Source: JBMNOI01 sp050942995 (GTDB lineage: Bacteria > Chloroflexota > Anaerolineae > UBA1429). From it: 51,813 bases of DNA. The stretch lies in NCBI GenBank assembly GCA_050942995.1, contig JBMNOI010000005.1, positions 1 through 51,813 of the forward strand, read 5' to 3'. Each line of letters opens with the position of its first letter. Position 1 is the stretch's first letter. The position numbers and the translations under genes are program-made. The notes under the pieces were generated by a model that searched no databases, was not told where the DNA came from, and saw nothing but the letters and a program-made list of their open reading frames with translations. Positions 10,914 through 19,570 of the stretch are shown here, piece by piece.

Positions 10914-13238
10914 TCAGAACAGGCGTCCGGGCTGAGGGCGAGGCGCCTCGGGGGCGGGATTCGCCAGGGCAGCTCGCAGGCGAGGCACCAACCCTGTGCG
11001 CCGACGGGTTGCCGAATCGGCGGAGATGGCGATCTGCAGCGCCTGCTCCTGAGTGATGAGGACGGCGAGCTGGCGGGCTCTCGACAGGGCGGTGTATAGG
11101 ATGTTGCGCTCCAGCATCACGTAGTGGTTCCTGAGCATGACGATGACCACCGCCGGCCACTGCGAGCCCTGGGCCGAGTGGACGGTCATGGCCCAGGCGT
11201 GAACCAGCTCGTCCAGCTCGTCATAGCTGTAGAGCGCGCTCTGTTCATCGAATACGACGCTCACCGTTCTATCTTCCGTATCGATACGGGTGACGGTGCC
11301 CAGGTCACCGTTGAATACTTGCTTCTGATAATTGTTGCGCGTTTGACGCACCTTGTCGCCCACCCGCAGGATACGCGATGGATCGCGCCCCACGCCGCTT
11401 AGCGCCAGCTCGGCCTTGGCCGGATCGGGCGGATTCAGGGCCTCCTGGAGCGCTCTGTTCAATGTGCGAATTCCCGCCTCACCACCGTGCATCGGCGCCA
11501 GCACCTGAACTTCGGAGGGCGGTATGTTCAGATAACGCGGAAGACGTGTCGTAGTCAGCCCCACCACCAGTTCGCGCGCCTGCTGCGGTGTCTCACGTAT
11601 CATCTCGAAATAGTCCGACTCGGCGCCCGAATCAGTGAGGGGGCGCTGCCCCTGGCGGATGCGATGGCAGTTGATGACGATCATACTGCGGTCGCCCGCC
11701 TCCTGCCGAAAGATGCGTCCCAGGCGGGCCACCTGCGCGCCCGGCACCCGCTCGCGTTCGACGGCGGCGATGAGATCCTGGAGTATCGCCCCCGGCCCCA
11801 CGGAGGGAAGCTGATCCACATCGCCCACCAGCACCAGGTGGGTGTCGTCGCGCAGGCGACGCAGGATCTCGTCCATGAGCCAGATGTCGATCATGGATGC
11901 CTCGTCGATGATGAGCACCGTCTCGCGCACAAATTCGACCTCGCGCGAACCGCCACCGATGCCCAGGTGGCGATGAACGGTGGCCGCCTGACGCCCCGTC
12001 GATGCGGCGAGTTGTTTGCTGGCCCGGCCGGTCGTGGCGCACAGGGCATAGCTCACATGCATGGCCTCCAGACAGTCGATGAGGGAGCGCACGGTGGTGG
12101 TTTTTCCGGTGCCGGGGCCGCCGGTCAATATCACCAGCGGAGCGCCCACCAGCAATCCGACGATGGCGCCACGCTGTTCCTCGGTGAGGGAGGCGTGTCC
12201 TATCCGCTCGACCATGTTCTCCGCATGGCCCGGGGGCAGATGCAGACTCTTGTGTGCGGGTTGGCGCAATCGGTGGGCCAATCGCTCGGCGATTCGAGCT
12301 TCTACATGGGCCACATGGGGCAGGTAAAGCCCGGTGGGCTCTGCGGGATCGTCCGTCGGCCCCGATACGATACGTGACCGGGCCAGCAATTGCTCGATCT
12401 CGGGGGTTACGGCCTCGGGGGAGACCTCCAGCAGCCGGGCAGCCTCGTCGCGCAGCGTATCGGCCACCGTCCAGAGGTGTCCTTCATCCAGCGCTCGTTG
12501 CATCACATAAATCACGCCGGCCTGCAATCGCACGGGGGCATCGTGGGCGATGCCGAGTTGTCGGGCGATGCGATCACACGTCTTGAAGCCAAAGCCGCGC
12601 ACATGCTCGGCCAGGCGATAAGGGTCCTGCGAGATTATATCCCAGGCGCTCTGGCCGAACTCTTGATAGATGTGCTGGGCTTGCGTCGGGGTCAATCCGG
12701 CCACACCCTGCAGATTGACCATCAGCCGGTGGATGCCGCGATGGCTGGCCCAGCTTTCACGGATCGTGCGGGCACGAACCGGCCCGATGCCGGGCACTTC
12801 TTCCAGGCGGTGGCCGCCCTCTTCGAGGATGCGAAAGGTATCCTCACCAAAGTGCTTGATCAGCGCGCGGGCATAGTGGGGACCCAACCCCTTGATGCTT
12901 GCGCCGGAGAGGTAACGTTCGAGGGCTTCCAGACTGCGCGGCGCCTCGGGCAGCGCCGAGGATACACGCACCTGAAGGCCGTATTGTGGATCGCGATGCC
13001 AGGTGCCCCGAATGTAGTAGCACTCACCGGTGCGGGGTTGTAGAAAAGAGCCCACCGCCACGATGGGCGGCGCGCCGGGATCATCGGCCGATATCATACG
13101 CACTACGGCGTACCCCGTATCGGGGTTGGCATAGGTTATATGGTCGATAGAGTATGGCCCTTCTACAGGTTCACCCTCGCGCCCCAGGAAAGAGCGCATA
13201 CCGACCTGGTTTTCGCGCTTGTTAGCAAAAGATGTCAT
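10914..13238 (-). CDS. recD2: RecD2-type ATP-dependent DNA helicase
   Basis: 774 residues, the usual RecD2 length. It is a superfamily 1B 5'-to-3' helicase acting in DNA repair without RecBC. The N-terminal part has an OB-like domain (about 28-95) and a helix-hairpin-helix region (SIKGLGPHYARALIKHFG, then EEVPGIGPVRARTI, about 114-160) typical of RecD2 and absent from RecD. The helicase motor shows Walker A GGPGTGKTTT (373-382), Walker B LIIDEASMID, VGDVDQLPSVGPG, GRIFRQ, and the C-terminal VHSAQGSQWPAVV and LYTALSRAR motifs. Start at the ATG at 13238 with a short AGGTG upstream. It has its own promoter and is probably the first gene of a recD2-plsY-like transcript. Confidence 0.96.
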   Translation of the reverse strand: MTSFANKRENQVGMRSFLGREGEPVEGPYSIDHITYANPDTGYAVVRMISADDPGAPPIVAVGSFLQPRTGECYYIRGTWHRDPQYGLQVRVSSALPEAPRSLEALERYLSGASIKGLGPHYARALIKHFGEDTFRILEEGGHRLEEVPGIGPVRARTIRESWASHRGIHRLMVNLQGVAGLTPTQAQHIYQEFGQSAWDIISQDPYRLAEHVRGFGFKTCDRIARQLGIAHDAPVRLQAGVIYVMQRALDEGHLWTVADTLRDEAARLLEVSPEAVTPEIEQLLARSRIVSGPTDDPAEPTGLYLPHVAHVEARIAERLAHRLRQPAHKSLHLPPGHAENMVERIGHASLTEEQRGAIVGLLVGAPLVILTGGPGTGKTTTVRSLIDCLEAMHVSYALCATTGRASKQLAASTGRQAATVHRHLGIGGGSREVEFVRETVLIIDEASMIDIWLMDEILRRLRDDTHLVLVGDVDQLPSVGPGAILQDLIAAVERERVPGAQVARLGRIFRQEAGDRSMIVINCHRIRQGQRPLTDSGAESDYFEMIRETPQQARELVVGLTTTRLPRYLNIPPSEVQVLAPMHGGEAGIRTLNRALQEALNPPDPAKAELALSGVGRDPSRILRVGDKVRQTRNNYQKQVFNGDLGTVTRIDTEDRTVSVVFDEQSALYSYDELDELVHAWAMTVHSAQGSQWPAVVIVMLRNHYVMLERNILYTALSRARQLAVLITQEQALQIAISADSATRRRTGLVPRLRAALANPAPEAPRPQPGRLF

Positions 13239-13289
13239 GGCACCTTGTGGGTGATTACAAGAGGCCGCCCGATGCGGCCCATCGATTCG

Positions 13290-13318
13290 ATTCTACAAGA
13301 GGGCTATGGGAGCGTCAA
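13290..13318 (-). promoter_or_regulatory. Sigma-70-type promoter for recD2
   Basis: Minus strand: TTGACG (13313-13318), 17-nt spacer, TAGAAT (13290-13295). Start of transcription is expected near 13283. The leader contains a small hairpin with GGCCGC and GCGGCC arms. Confidence 0.8.
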
Positions 13319-13373
13319 TTTGGGGGGCGGGCGATGGAGACCGGTGCTCATGATCGGTCAGGGCGGGGCATTA

Positions 13374-13409
13374 AAAGTAACGGGGGACGGCCTGACCGTC
13401 CCCCGTTAC
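13374..13409 (-). terminator. Terminator of the fecR-glycosidase operon
   Basis: Minus strand: a perfect hairpin with 13-bp arms (TAACGGGGGACGG and its complement, loop of 5) followed by CTTTTA. It starts about 10 nt past the stop of the gene ending at 13420. The T tract is short but the stem is strong. Confidence 0.75.
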
Positions 13410-13419
13410 GAGGTCCATT

Positions 13420-15099
13420 TCAGCGAGATGAAACACCGACCAGCTCGAGCATGCCCCTGTACCAGTCGAGCCAGAGGGGGCGGAGATCGCGTCGGTCGGA
13501 TGTGGCGGCCATGGCGTCCTCTACAACGGGGAGGGTATAGGCCACCACTCCACGCCCCAGGGAGTGGCACAGGATCGCCGGCAATCCATCCTGATCGTCG
13601 GCGATGACCCGGGCGATATCCGGCTCGATCTGTACGCGCATGTTGCGCGGGTAACGATCATAGCTCCAGTTCCGGCCAAAAGCCTCCACCTGCATCGGCC
13701 GGGAGGCGCGATAATCCACCGGTCGGGCGCCCAGCAGACGAATATAGGTGTGTCCCCAGTTCACGGGGTCGGGGCCGTGCCAGACCAGGCGCCCTCCCGC
13801 GTCGACCCAGTCGATCATTGCCTTTGCCTCGACGGCATCCAGCATGGCCCCGGGGACGACGATGCAGCGCACATCGTCGGGCAGGGGCCGGTCACCGCGC
13901 ACCACACGCACCGGATGCCCGAGTTGTTGCAGCATATAGTTGGCTATGATCAGCCGGCGCGAGAGGATAGCCGGATCGTTGCCCGGGTTCTCCTGCCGGT
14001 CGCGCAGATAATAGTGGCGGGGGATATACACCCCGACGGCGTCCTCCGGTACGGTGGGGGCGGGCCGCTGGGGCAGGGAGCGGGCGAATTCGAGATAGTA
14101 TTCCAGCCCCGGCTTGACACGATCCTGCGCGTCGATCAGCCCCAAAGTGCTCTCAAAGTTGTTCTTTACATAAGGGTGTATCGAGGCATGGATGTCTCGC
14201 AGGCACCACCAGAGGAATCCGTTAGCCCCCGAATCCCAGCATGCCGGAAGAATGGCGCGCAGATAGGCATCCTGCTGCGCAGCGCCAAAAGTGATGATGG
14301 TGCCGAACTCTTGCAGCATCACCGGGCCATAGGCGCGGGCTATGCGCGTGTAAAAGGGAAGCAGCGACTGGCAGAGCGGATCGGTCATCCCGTCGAAGGA
14401 GATATTGTGCCAGGAGGGGACGGGATAGCCGTGCATGCTGTAAAAGTCGGTGCCGGGCTGGTTGCCCAACTGCCATCCGCTGTCGCTGTTGATCTGCCCC
14501 TGTTCGTTGCCCGAAACGATGAGCGCTTGCGGATAGGCGCTGCGTATGGCGGCGCTGACGGCGCCACACCAGTGGATCACCGCGTCGGGGGGTGCCTGAC
14601 GGCTATCGGCCAGGCAGCACAGCTCGTTGCCCTGATCGACCCCCGCCAGATGGGGGTAAAACGGCGCGATGACGGAGGCGGCCTTTGCGGCAAAGGCGAC
14701 GGCCCGCTCGACCATGAACGGATCGGCAAAGACGTTGCGACCCTCACGCCACGCGGGCCAGAAGGTGCCGCCGCTCATCCAGCCGACAAAGAGCGAAGGC
14801 TGGGCATAGAGGCCCCGTTCGGCGCACCAGCTCAGCATCTGCTCGAGGCGTTCGAACATGGTGGCATCATAGACGCCGGGCTCGGGCTCGAAATCCTGCC
14901 AGCGCAAGAAAAAGCGCAAGCAGTTCAGGCTCAGGCGCTTGATGACATCCAGATCGTGGCGAATCTCGTCGGCGGGCCAGCGCGGCCACATCTCGATACC
15001 ACATGATGCCGGCCAGTAATTCACCCCCACCGGGATAAAACGTTCTCCATTGCGGTAAAAGTAGCCACTGTGGGTATCAAGAGTCAGAGCAGTCGTCAT
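13420..15099 (-). CDS. Cytoplasmic cellulase-like/GH42-like glycoside hydrolase family protein
   Basis: 559 residues from the ATG at 15099, with GGAG 11 nt upstream; a GTG at 15111 is possible. There is no signal peptide. The first 330 residues look like a clan-A barrel: GVNYWPASCGIEMWPRW, LNCLRFFLRWQDFEPEPGVYD, then DQGNELCCL (probable acid/base Glu), DFYSMHGYPVP, and MLQEFGT (probable nucleophile Glu). The C-terminal part (about 350-559), with IIANYMLQQLGHPVRVVRG and GRLVWHGPDP, resembles the beta-galactosidase trimerisation domain that follows GH42 barrels. It probably trims sugars inside the cell; substrate unknown. It lies 77 nt after the FecR-domain gene in the same direction and ends at a hairpin terminator, so the two likely form an operon. 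Confidence 0.85.
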   Translation of the reverse strand: MTTALTLDTHSGYFYRNGERFIPVGVNYWPASCGIEMWPRWPADEIRHDLDVIKRLSLNCLRFFLRWQDFEPEPGVYDATMFERLEQMLSWCAERGLYAQPSLFVGWMSGGTFWPAWREGRNVFADPFMVERAVAFAAKAASVIAPFYPHLAGVDQGNELCCLADSRQAPPDAVIHWCGAVSAAIRSAYPQALIVSGNEQGQINSDSGWQLGNQPGTDFYSMHGYPVPSWHNISFDGMTDPLCQSLLPFYTRIARAYGPVMLQEFGTIITFGAAQQDAYLRAILPACWDSGANGFLWWCLRDIHASIHPYVKNNFESTLGLIDAQDRVKPGLEYYLEFARSLPQRPAPTVPEDAVGVYIPRHYYLRDRQENPGNDPAILSRRLIIANYMLQQLGHPVRVVRGDRPLPDDVRCIVVPGAMLDAVEAKAMIDWVDAGGRLVWHGPDPVNWGHTYIRLLGARPVDYRASRPMQVEAFGRNWSYDRYPRNMRVQIEPDIARVIADDQDGLPAILCHSLGRGVVAYTLPVVEDAMAATSDRRDLRPLWLDWYRGMLELVGVSSR

Positions 15100-15176
15100 G
15101 GATCGTTTCACTCCGATCGTGGAATATAGAGGGGCTTGTGTGGCTCCCTCTGTTATGCGTCATCGACGGGTGGGGC

Positions 15177-15923
15177 TCAGGGCGCTTCCAGAATCGTAAT
15201 CGGACCTGCCGGACGGATCAGGGTGGTCTGGCCGGTGGTTGCGACGATATATTCGTCGGGCGAAGTGATCAAGGCGCGCCCCTGTAGAACCTGCATCCGG
15301 GTATGTTCCTCGCTCGTCGTGACGATGGCGACGCCGACCAGATCCAGCGTGGCGCCGGGGACATCGATCTGGCACACCGCTCGAACGCCGTCGCCGGCCA
15401 TAGCCGCCGAATAGCTGGCCTGCCCGTGATGCTGATAGAGGTGGATGCGCGAGATATGCCCGTCGCGACTGCGCTGCAGCGTATTGACGGTCCACTCGCC
15501 CCCGGATTCGATGCGCATCAACCCCCGATCAAAAAGCGCCAGCGTGGCCAGCGTATCGGGTGCGGCACGCAGAGTGGTACCCTGACGGATCGTATCTCCT
15601 TGTGCCAGGGGCTTCCAGCTGCCGGAGGAATCGAGGCGCACCTCGACCTCACCATGCTGAACGTCGACCAGAGACCCGTGTGTCGACCAGGGAATACGCC
15701 AGAACGCCAGCGCCAGGGCGAGCAGGCTCAAGAGCAGGGCCATCGCTCGGATCAGCCAGCGATAGCGACGTCGCGTACGAGGAGGTCTACTGCTCAGAGG
15801 TTGCCATCGTCCGGGGGGGGACGATGGATCTGCCTCAGAGGCGTCGGGCTCGGCCTGCACACCGGCAGCTGAGGCAAACATCATGCGTGGGCGGGCCGGA
15901 ATGGTGGCGATCTGCACCTTCAT
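15177..15923 (-). CDS. FecR-domain single-pass membrane protein
   Basis: 248 residues from the ATG at 15923, chosen because GGAGG lies 6 nt upstream; the frame extends further without a signal. The first 55 residues are a Pro/Ser-rich cytoplasmic tail, followed by an Arg cluster and one membrane span (LIRAMALLLSLLALALAFW, about 58-76). The extracytoplasmic part carries a FecR fold: VDVQHGEVEVR, WKPLAQGDTIRQGTTLRAA, LFDRGLMRIESGGEW. FecR domains are known from sigma-regulator proteins and from stand-alone surface proteins; no ECF sigma gene is adjacent, so an anti-sigma role is not supported. Together with the downstream glycosidase it forms a two-gene operon of unclear purpose. Confidence 0.75.
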   Translation of the reverse strand: MKVQIATIPARPRMMFASAAGVQAEPDASEADPSSPPGRWQPLSSRPPRTRRRYRWLIRAMALLLSLLALALAFWRIPWSTHGSLVDVQHGEVEVRLDSSGSWKPLAQGDTIRQGTTLRAAPDTLATLALFDRGLMRIESGGEWTVNTLQRSRDGHISRIHLYQHHGQASYSAAMAGDGVRAVCQIDVPGATLDLVGVAIVTTSEEHTRMQVLQGRALITSPDEYIVATTGQTTLIRPAGPITILEAP

Positions 15924-16460
15924 AGCATGCCTCCAGATGCGTGCGATGAATCGACAAAGGTGTGCCCTTGCGCCTCGAATCGCCGGGCGCGCGTCGCCTC
16001 GTTCGGGATAAAAGACGCTCAAGGCGGCTCTTGAGGACAATCCGAGAAGCACGCGACGCACGTATCATACATCATCAGAAGGATATGTCAACAAATGTAA
16101 CGATATCCCTTCGGGGATGACCCATTGGGATAGATACGGGAGGTCTCTTCCGGGGATCGGTAGACGCTTCTGGAGATCATTCTTGTGGCGAGTTGTGTAA
16201 TGCGTCAAGCTGGTATGCCGCAGATGGTTGACGGGTGCGGCATCTTGTGGTACCTTTCGGCACGGTGTCTATATACGCGCTAGATCCAGCCGGCAGGGCA
16301 ATCGTACCGGGCTTTGAAATGGCCGATCGTGCAGCCAAACCACCCTCACTCCGCCCGAGCACACCGCCCGGCTCCCGGGGGGTGAGGGCCAGAAGGTGGC
16401 CATTCCGTTGCACAAGCTCTAAAAGCGGTTGCTCTGATTCGGCCAGTCGGAGGTAAAGGG
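15924..16460. other. Intergenic region between divergent fecR-like and GH57 genes
   Basis: 537 nt with no convincing gene. It holds the minus-strand promoter at 16064-16091 and a leader of about 134 nt for the FecR-domain gene. For the plus-strand GH57 gene the best candidate is TTGACG (16228-16233), 17-nt spacer, TACCTT (16251-16256), which matches only the core positions of the -10 box and would leave a leader of about 200 nt. I see no RNA gene or repeat. Confidence 0.5.
16064..16091 (-). promoter_or_regulatory. Sigma-70-type promoter for the fecR-glycosidase operon
   Basis: Minus strand: TTGACA (16086-16091), 16-nt spacer, TATGAT (16064-16069). The transcript would start near 16057. Confidence 0.8.
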
Positions 16461-18218
16461 ATGAATGAGGGGCCTGTGATCAGTGCCGAATTGTCCTCGC
16501 AGACGGCAGCGAAAAACCGCCAGGGAGACGGCGCGTTTACTTTTGTGCTACACAGTCATCTACCTTACTGTCGCATGGCCGGCCAGTGGCCCCATGGTGA
16601 GGAGTGGATCCACGAAGCCCTGGCCGAAACTTATATCCCGTTGCTGAACGCCCTGTACGATCTGCGTCAGGAGGGGGTTCATTACAAGCTGACTTTGAGC
16701 CTCACGCCGGTACTGGTCGAACAACTGGCCGATATCGATGTTCAGCAGCACTTTTTGCTCTATCTGGATGACGAAATCCAGAGCTCCGAGCGAGATGTAG
16801 AGCGCTTTGCCGAATCGGGCAATGAGCATCTCAAGTATCTGGCCCGTTTCTATCTCGATTTCTACACCGGCATACGGCAAGCCTATCTCGATCGTTACGA
16901 TGGCGATGTGGTAGGGGCGTTTCGCCGATTGCAGGATGAGGGGCATATCGAGATCATCACCTGCGCTGCGACGCACGGCTATCTGCCGCTGCTCTCGAGA
17001 GATTCCTCTATCTATGGCCAGTTGCGCACCGCCGTTGAGAGCTATCGCCGTCACTTTGGCCGTTCGCCTCGCGCCATCTGGCTGCCCGAATGCGCCTATC
17101 GCCCCGCCTACCTGGAGGATGACGGGAGTGTGCGGCCGGCTATCGAGCAATTCCTCGCCCCTCTCGGGCTCACCTGCTTCTTTGCCGAGACCCACGCCAT
17201 CGAAGGCGGTCACCCGGTGGGCAAGGCGGCGGGAGAGGTGGCCATCGGCCCCTATGGCAATATCGAGCGACGCTATGTGATTACGCCCACTCAAGAGACC
17301 GAAACACAGGGGACAACCTACGCGGCCTACTATGTGGTGGGCAGTGATACGGGTTTGACCGACCCGCCGGTGGCTGTGATCGGGCGCAACAACCGCACCG
17401 GCCAGCAGGTCTGGTCGGCGGATTGGGGCTATCCCGGTGATGGAGTGTATCGCGAGTTTCACAAGAAGGACCCTCAATCGGGATTGCAGTACTGGCGCGT
17501 TACCGGCCCCCGGGTCGATCTGGGCGATAAAGAGTATTACGATCCGGTCATGGCCGGGGAGCGTGCACGGGAGCATGCCCGTCACTTTGCCGACCTGGTC
17601 GAATCGCTTCTGGAGGCATATTCGACGGAGAGCGGCCGGTATGGCATCATCTCGTCGAACTATGATACTGAGCTGTTCGGGCACTGGTGGTTCGAGGGGG
17701 TAGAGTGGATCAAGGACGTGCTGCGCGAACTCGCCAATAAGGAGCGTATCGACCTGGTGACGGCCAGCGAGTACGCGTTCCGCCACGAGCCCGATGAGGT
17801 GATGGCGCTGCCCGAGAGCTCCTGGGGAGCGGGGGGCAACCACTGGACCTGGGATAACGAGAATGTGCGCTGGATGTGGGAGCCGATATACGAGGCCGAA
17901 CGGCGGATGGAGCGCCTGGTCGATCGATATCCGGCGGCAGAGGGCGATGCCTGGGTGGTGCTTTGCCAGGCGGCGCGCGAACTGCTGCTGCTTCAATCCA
18001 GCGACTGGCCCTTCCTGGTCACTACCGGACAGGCCCGCGAATACTCTACTGAGCGATTTAACAGCCACCTGGAGCGATTCTCGCAACTGGCCGAGATGGC
18101 CGAAAGTGGCATCGATGCCGAAGCGCGCATCTATGCCAAAAAGCTATACGAGCTGGACAAAGTATTTCCCAACATCGACTATCGCTGGTTCGCCGCCAGA
18201 CAGGGGATTCCTGACTGA
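16461..18218 (+). CDS. GH57 family 1,4-alpha-glucan branching enzyme-like protein
   Basis: 585 residues. GH57 branching enzymes make alpha-1,6 branches in glycogen-like glucans in the cytoplasm. Visible: the N-terminal HSHLPY motif (His31, His33), CAATHGYLPLL (about 168-178), the nucleophile motif WLPECAYRP (Glu210), and the acid/base motif YDTELFGHWWFEG (Asp402). The C-terminal helical region with WTWDNENVRWMWEPIYEAE matches the DUF1957-type domain of the branching-enzyme subgroup rather than amylopullulanases. No signal peptide. GGAGG lies 7 nt before the ATG. It stands before a sugar-type transcription regulator on the same strand. The 3' flank (18231-18300) holds small hairpins without T runs. 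Confidence 0.92.
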   Translation: MNEGPVISAELSSQTAAKNRQGDGAFTFVLHSHLPYCRMAGQWPHGEEWIHEALAETYIPLLNALYDLRQEGVHYKLTLSLTPVLVEQLADIDVQQHFLLYLDDEIQSSERDVERFAESGNEHLKYLARFYLDFYTGIRQAYLDRYDGDVVGAFRRLQDEGHIEIITCAATHGYLPLLSRDSSIYGQLRTAVESYRRHFGRSPRAIWLPECAYRPAYLEDDGSVRPAIEQFLAPLGLTCFFAETHAIEGGHPVGKAAGEVAIGPYGNIERRYVITPTQETETQGTTYAAYYVVGSDTGLTDPPVAVIGRNNRTGQQVWSADWGYPGDGVYREFHKKDPQSGLQYWRVTGPRVDLGDKEYYDPVMAGERAREHARHFADLVESLLEAYSTESGRYGIISSNYDTELFGHWWFEGVEWIKDVLRELANKERIDLVTASEYAFRHEPDEVMALPESSWGAGGNHWTWDNENVRWMWEPIYEAERRMERLVDRYPAAEGDAWVVLCQAARELLLLQSSDWPFLVTTGQAREYSTERFNSHLERFSQLAEMAESGIDAEARIYAKKLYELDKVFPNIDYRWFAARQGIPD

Positions 18219-18393
18219 GGCAGATGACGACGCTCCACTCTTTTCGGAGCGATGGGCATCTGTGCGGGGGAGGGGCACTCCTGATCCTTTCGGATGCCCC
18301 CCGGATTTGCAGTCCCGGTACGATCTTTGAGCGGACCGTTTGTGGCGTTTCTTTTGCTTTGCGCCGTCCGATTTCTATATGAGGAGAGCCCTC

Positions 18394-19485
18394 GTGAACA
18401 CCTTTGAGACGCGACCCAGACCGCTCTACTGGCGCGTGGCCGACGATATCACGGCCAAGATCGAATCCGGCGTGTGGACCTCTGGTGACAAGCTGCCCAG
18501 TGAACGAGCGCTTTGTGAACAGTATGGCGTGAGTCAGATCACCGTGCGGCGCGCATTACGCGAGCTGGCGCATATGGGGCGCGTATACAGCCATCATGGG
18601 CTGGGCTGGTTTGTGGGGCGGGCGCCCGATGCGGCCGAGCAAGTCCCGACGGCGACTCTGGTGCTTTCGCAACTCGACTGGCTTGCCGCTTCGGTGGTGC
18701 AGTGCCTGGGCGCCGAGTTGAGCCGGGCCGGCATGGCGCTCTCTCTGTTATGGGCCGACGGGACGCCCGACGACGAGGTTCGCGCGCTGGAAAAAGCCGT
18801 GGCACGGGGATCTGATGTGGCGTTGCTGATGGTGACGGGCGAAGAACGCCGAAACTGTGAAGGGTATCAGCGGCTCCTGACCGAGGCACAGATGCCCCTC
18901 GCGTTGCTCGTTCGCGAGATGGGCGGGCTGGATGTGCCCGCGGTGGTGTTGGATGAGCGCTCGTGTATGGAACAGCTTACCCGGCACGTGCTGAGCCTGG
19001 GGCATCGTCGGGTGGCCTATGTGGGGGGCGATCCGACCCTTATCGAGGGGCAGGAGCGTTATTGGGGCTTTGCCACGACCTTGTGGGAGAGTGGCCTTGA
19101 ACTGCCGCTGGACTGGGTCTTTTCCTCCAACTTGCTGACCGATGCCGAGAAGGAGCGGTTCAGCCGCATCTTTGAATCGAGCTATTATCCCACCGTGGTG
19201 ATCTGCGCCTCGGACACAGAGGCTGCCGAGACTATTCGCCTGTTGCAGGGCATGAATCTGAGTTGCCCCGATGATGTCGCCGTGGTCGGGCTGGGCGATC
19301 GAGATTTCGCGCCTTTGCTCTCTCCCCCTCTGACCACTTTTCGGTTCGATCTGGAAGGTCTGGGCCATGCCGCTGCCGCCCTGGTGCAGGATCTCGTCGC
19401 CGGTCGCAGGGCCCGTGCGACACGGGTATCCGGGCGGCTCGTGGTGCGGGCGAGCTGTGGCGCCGGCCTGGGGCCTATCGACTAA
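18394..19485 (+). CDS. Transcriptional regulator: GntR-type HTH fused to LacI-type sugar-binding sensor
   Basis: 363 residues from a GTG at 18394 with GAGGAG 7 nt upstream; the frame opens 18 codons earlier without a signal. Residues 8-75 are a GntR-family winged helix (LYWRVADDITAKIESGVW, LPSERALCEQYGVSQITVRRAL). Residues about 85-360 are a LacI/periplasmic-binding-protein-like effector domain (LSLGHRRVAYVGGDPTLIEGQERYWGF, VVICASDTEAAETIRLL, VAVVGLGDRD, LTTFRFDLEGLG). This architecture is that of AraR of Bacillus, a repressor released by a sugar. Its position after the GH57 gene suggests control of carbohydrate genes; the ligand cannot be read. It ends at a terminator shared with the convergent peptidase operon. 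Confidence 0.9.
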   Translation: MNTFETRPRPLYWRVADDITAKIESGVWTSGDKLPSERALCEQYGVSQITVRRALRELAHMGRVYSHHGLGWFVGRAPDAAEQVPTATLVLSQLDWLAASVVQCLGAELSRAGMALSLLWADGTPDDEVRALEKAVARGSDVALLMVTGEERRNCEGYQRLLTEAQMPLALLVREMGGLDVPAVVLDERSCMEQLTRHVLSLGHRRVAYVGGDPTLIEGQERYWGFATTLWESGLELPLDWVFSSNLLTDAEKERFSRIFESSYYPTVVICASDTEAAETIRLLQGMNLSCPDDVAVVGLGDRDFAPLLSPPLTTFRFDLEGLGHAAAALVQDLVAGRRARATRVSGRLVVRASCGAGLGPID

Positions 19486-19521
19486 ATATGATCGACCAGG
19501 CCTGTTTGAAGGTGGGTTCTG

Positions 19522-19560
19522 GAAAAAAAGCTCCGGGGTCAGATGGCCCCGGAGTTTTTC
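19522..19560. terminator. Bidirectional intrinsic terminator
   Basis: A GCTCCGGGG/CCCCGGAG-type stem (19531-19538 with 19547-19554, loop of 8) is flanked by seven A on the left (19523-19529) and five T on the right (19555-19559). It can end the regulator transcript on the plus strand and the S9 peptidase transcript on the minus strand. Confidence 0.92.
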
Positions 19561-19570
19561 TTCATGCGGA

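Noticed and set aside
15177..15923. FecR-domain protein as an anti-sigma factor
   Set aside because: No ECF sigma gene or TonB receptor lies nearby, and the cytoplasmic tail shows no recognisable sigma-binding domain.
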